A DNA stretch of 5,443 nt, from the NCBI GenBank assembly GCA_028697565.1, contig JAQVEU010000069.1, positions 1 through 5,443 on the forward strand, read 5' to 3'. The notes beneath the pieces were generated by a model, which was not told the DNA's origin, ran no database searches, and was given only the letters and a program-made list of their open reading frames with translations. Source of the stretch: Candidatus Ratteibacteria bacterium (GTDB lineage: Bacteria; Ratteibacteria; UBA8468; B48-G9; JAFGKM01). Positions 3,619-5,443 of this stretch are shown one piece after another (the stretch's first letter is position 1; every line of letters begins with the position of its first letter). A program made the position numbers and the translations under genes.

Positions 3619-5443
3619 ATGAATAAAGCAAAATATCACCTTCGTTTTCAGGTTATTCCGGGAAAACATGTTAAGACAGATGCAGAAGTATTAGCAAAAT
3701 TTTGCCTTAAACACAAGATAGAAGAAGTAGTTCTATTTTTTGCAGGTGAAGAGTGGAACAATGGGCTACTTTCCCGAAAAGAAGAGGATATATGGTTTGA
3801 TACTGTAAGTAAAGTAAAGAAAATTCTTGAAAACAAGGGACTAACAGTAAGTTTAAATCCATGGATGACCGTACTTCATTGTGATAGGGGTAGAAAATTT
3901 CCTTCAGATAGAAATTTTAAGCCGATGGTATCTCCATATGGAGAGGTGAGCAAAGCCGTTGCTTCCTTTGCTGATGAAAAGTGGCAGGAGTATATCTATA
4001 ACCTTTATGGAAGATTTGCAGAATTAGGATTTAATACCATCTGGATAGAGGATGACTTTCGGTACCATAACCACGCTCCTCTTATATGGGGTGGTGGATT
4101 TGAAAAAGAAATGATTGAAAAATTCTGTAAAAAGATAGGTAATAATGTAAGCAGGGAAGAGCTTTTTAAAAATCTCTTAAGGCCCGGCCGTCCCCACCTA
4201 TGGAGAAAAAAATGGATGGAGGTGTGGAGAGAAGTACAGTTAGAGGTAGCAAATGGTATAAGAGATGTAGTAGAAAAATGTTCAAATAGAAAAACAAAGA
4301 TTGGGCTTATGAGTTCTCATCCTTCTATTCACAGCATTGAAGGTAGAAAGTGGATAGAACTTTTTAATACCCTTACGATAAACAACAAGGTAGTTCACAG
4401 ACCTTCCTTTGCTACTTATTCAGAAGATATTGGTAGAAATAAGGTCTATTCTATTATGATGTTAGATATTCAAAAAAAATTACGGCCATCTCATTGTGAA
4501 GTAGAGCCAGAGATAGAAAATTTTCCCTTTACTATCTGGAGTAAGTCCGATACACAAACATGGGTAGAGATGGCACTTGCCCTATTTTTTGGTTCAGATG
4601 CATTACTTTTGGACCTTTTTCCTTTTGTAGGCAACCGTCCAGATGAAGAAAAAGGTATCGGTGAATTGTTAGACAAAAGTTACAGGTCACTTTCATGGAT
4701 ATCAGACAAGTTTTCTAAAGAACATAATCTATATGGTATAGGTATCCCATGGAAAGAAGATGCAGCAGAAAAGGTAGAAACTACCGAAGGAATATCTCTT
4801 AAAGAACTATTAGTAAATCCTGAACCGGCATGGAAATTCCTTTTGTCTTATGGTATACCTGCCTGTTCGGAAAAACAACAGGTTAATGCCATCTTTGGTA
4901 ATAATGCGTGGATATTTGACAATAAAGAGATTATGGAGATGCTAAAGGGTGGACTTCTACTTGATGGGGAATCTGCGAGGATATTGTGTAAAAGAGGATT
5001 CGGGAGATATTTAGGAGTTAAGTATGAGAAAACACTGAGGAGGGAAGAATCAAACTATTCCCTTGAGGTTGTAAAGGATAATAGGAGCGGTGTAAAAAAA
5101 GGTATTTATAACACTGTAAATCTTCTACCCGAATTTAATGTATTCAAACCATTGAAAAAAACAGTCGTATGGACAGAGGTTATTACCCCTGAAAAAAAGG
5201 TGGTAGGACCTGGTATTACACTTTATATAAATGAAAAGGGTGGCAGAGTAGCGATAATAGTCCCCTCTTGTTTTAATTTTCACAGACAGGTGATTGTTCA
5301 AAATGTTATAAGGTATCTCTACAAAAACAGTGTTCCATTTCCAATAGTTTCAGGAAGTGCATATCTCTTGCCAATGTTATTCAGAAAAGGGGAAGAAGAT
5401 ATCCTCGTTGTGTTCAATGGGAATACTGACCCTGCTTTTGTCA
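3619..5443 (+). CDS. Putative glycoside-hydrolase-type TIM-barrel protein, 3' end outside window
   Basis: An open frame of 608 codons runs off the right edge without a stop. ATG 3619 has GGGAG (3609-3613) five bases upstream and lies nine bases after the AMMECR1 stop. There is no signal peptide, so a cytoplasmic enzyme is likely. The N-terminal two thirds read like a (beta/alpha)8 glycosidase: SLNPW (78-82) with HCDRGR (87-92), IWIEDDFRYHNH (141-152) at a likely barrel-strand end, IGLMSSHP (228-235), HRPSFATYS, and CEVEPEIENFPFT (293-305) ahead of a W-KS segment. Acidic residues E144/D145/D146 and E294/E296/E298 are the candidate catalytic groups. After about residue 415 comes an alpha/beta part with LLLDGESARILCKRGFGRYLGV-like sequence (447-467) and VAIIVPSCF, resembling the trimerisation (glutamine-amidotransferase-like) domain after the barrel of GH42 beta-galactosidases. 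I recall similar unnamed proteins in polysaccharide-degrading bacteria, but no substrate can be assigned. GH42-like clan A membership is inference. Confidence 0.6.
   Translation, partial: MNKAKYHLRFQVIPGKHVKTDAEVLAKFCLKHKIEEVVLFFAGEEWNNGLLSRKEEDIWFDTVSKVKKILENKGLTVSLNPWMTVLHCDRGRKFPSDRNFKPMVSPYGEVSKAVASFADEKWQEYIYNLYGRFAELGFNTIWIEDDFRYHNHAPLIWGGGFEKEMIEKFCKKIGNNVSREELFKNLLRPGRPHLWRKKWMEVWREVQLEVANGIRDVVEKCSNRKTKIGLMSSHPSIHSIEGRKWIELFNTLTINNKVVHRPSFATYSEDIGRNKVYSIMMLDIQKKLRPSHCEVEPEIENFPFTIWSKSDTQTWVEMALALFFGSDALLLDLFPFVGNRPDEEKGIGELLDKSYRSLSWISDKFSKEHNLYGIGIPWKEDAAEKVETTEGISLKELLVNPEPAWKFLLSYGIPACSEKQQVNAIFGNNAWIFDNKEIMEMLKGGLLLDGESARILCKRGFGRYLGVKYEKTLRREESNYSLEVVKDNRSGVKKGIYNTVNLLPEFNVFKPLKKTVVWTEVITPEKKVVGPGITLYINEKGGRVAIIVPSCFNFHRQVIVQNVIRYLYKNSVPFPIVSGSAYLLPMLFRKGEEDILVVFNGNTDPAFV

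Overview
The window is AT-rich and every gene lies on the plus strand with AGGAG-type ribosome binding sites. An LptD-like outer-membrane barrel protein indicates a diderm (Gram-negative-type) bacterium. AMMECR1 and the protein types suggest an anaerobic, perhaps uncultivated lineage. I cannot assign a phylum from this sequence; an Omnitrophota-like or neighbouring group is only a guess.

Bases 1-2510 form a tight three-gene run. It starts with the C-terminal part of an LptD/OstA-type LPS-assembly protein, cut by the left edge. Then come rph (RNase PH, 3'-end trimming of tRNA) and rdgB (dITP/XTP pyrophosphatase, nucleotide-pool cleaning). lptD and rph are 25 bases apart, and a potential stem could cover the rph ribosome binding site. 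rph and rdgB overlap by 29 bases, so they are very likely co-translated.

Bases 2511-3063 hold no protein gene. They contain an AT-rich stretch with short direct and inverted repeats, a complete elongator-type tRNA-Met(CAT) with encoded CCA, and then about 165 bases with three hairpins. That stretch ends in a near-perfect 17-base copy of the tRNA 3' end. This tRNA-bounded, structured segment is the least explained part of the window and the main candidate for something undescribed.

Bases 3064-5443 begin a second pair. The first gene is a complete AMMECR1-domain protein. Nine bases later comes a large protein, open to the right edge (608 codons visible), that looks like an uncharacterised cytoplasmic glycoside-hydrolase-type TIM-barrel enzyme. 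No mobile-element genes, CRISPR array, rRNA or convincing intrinsic terminator were seen.
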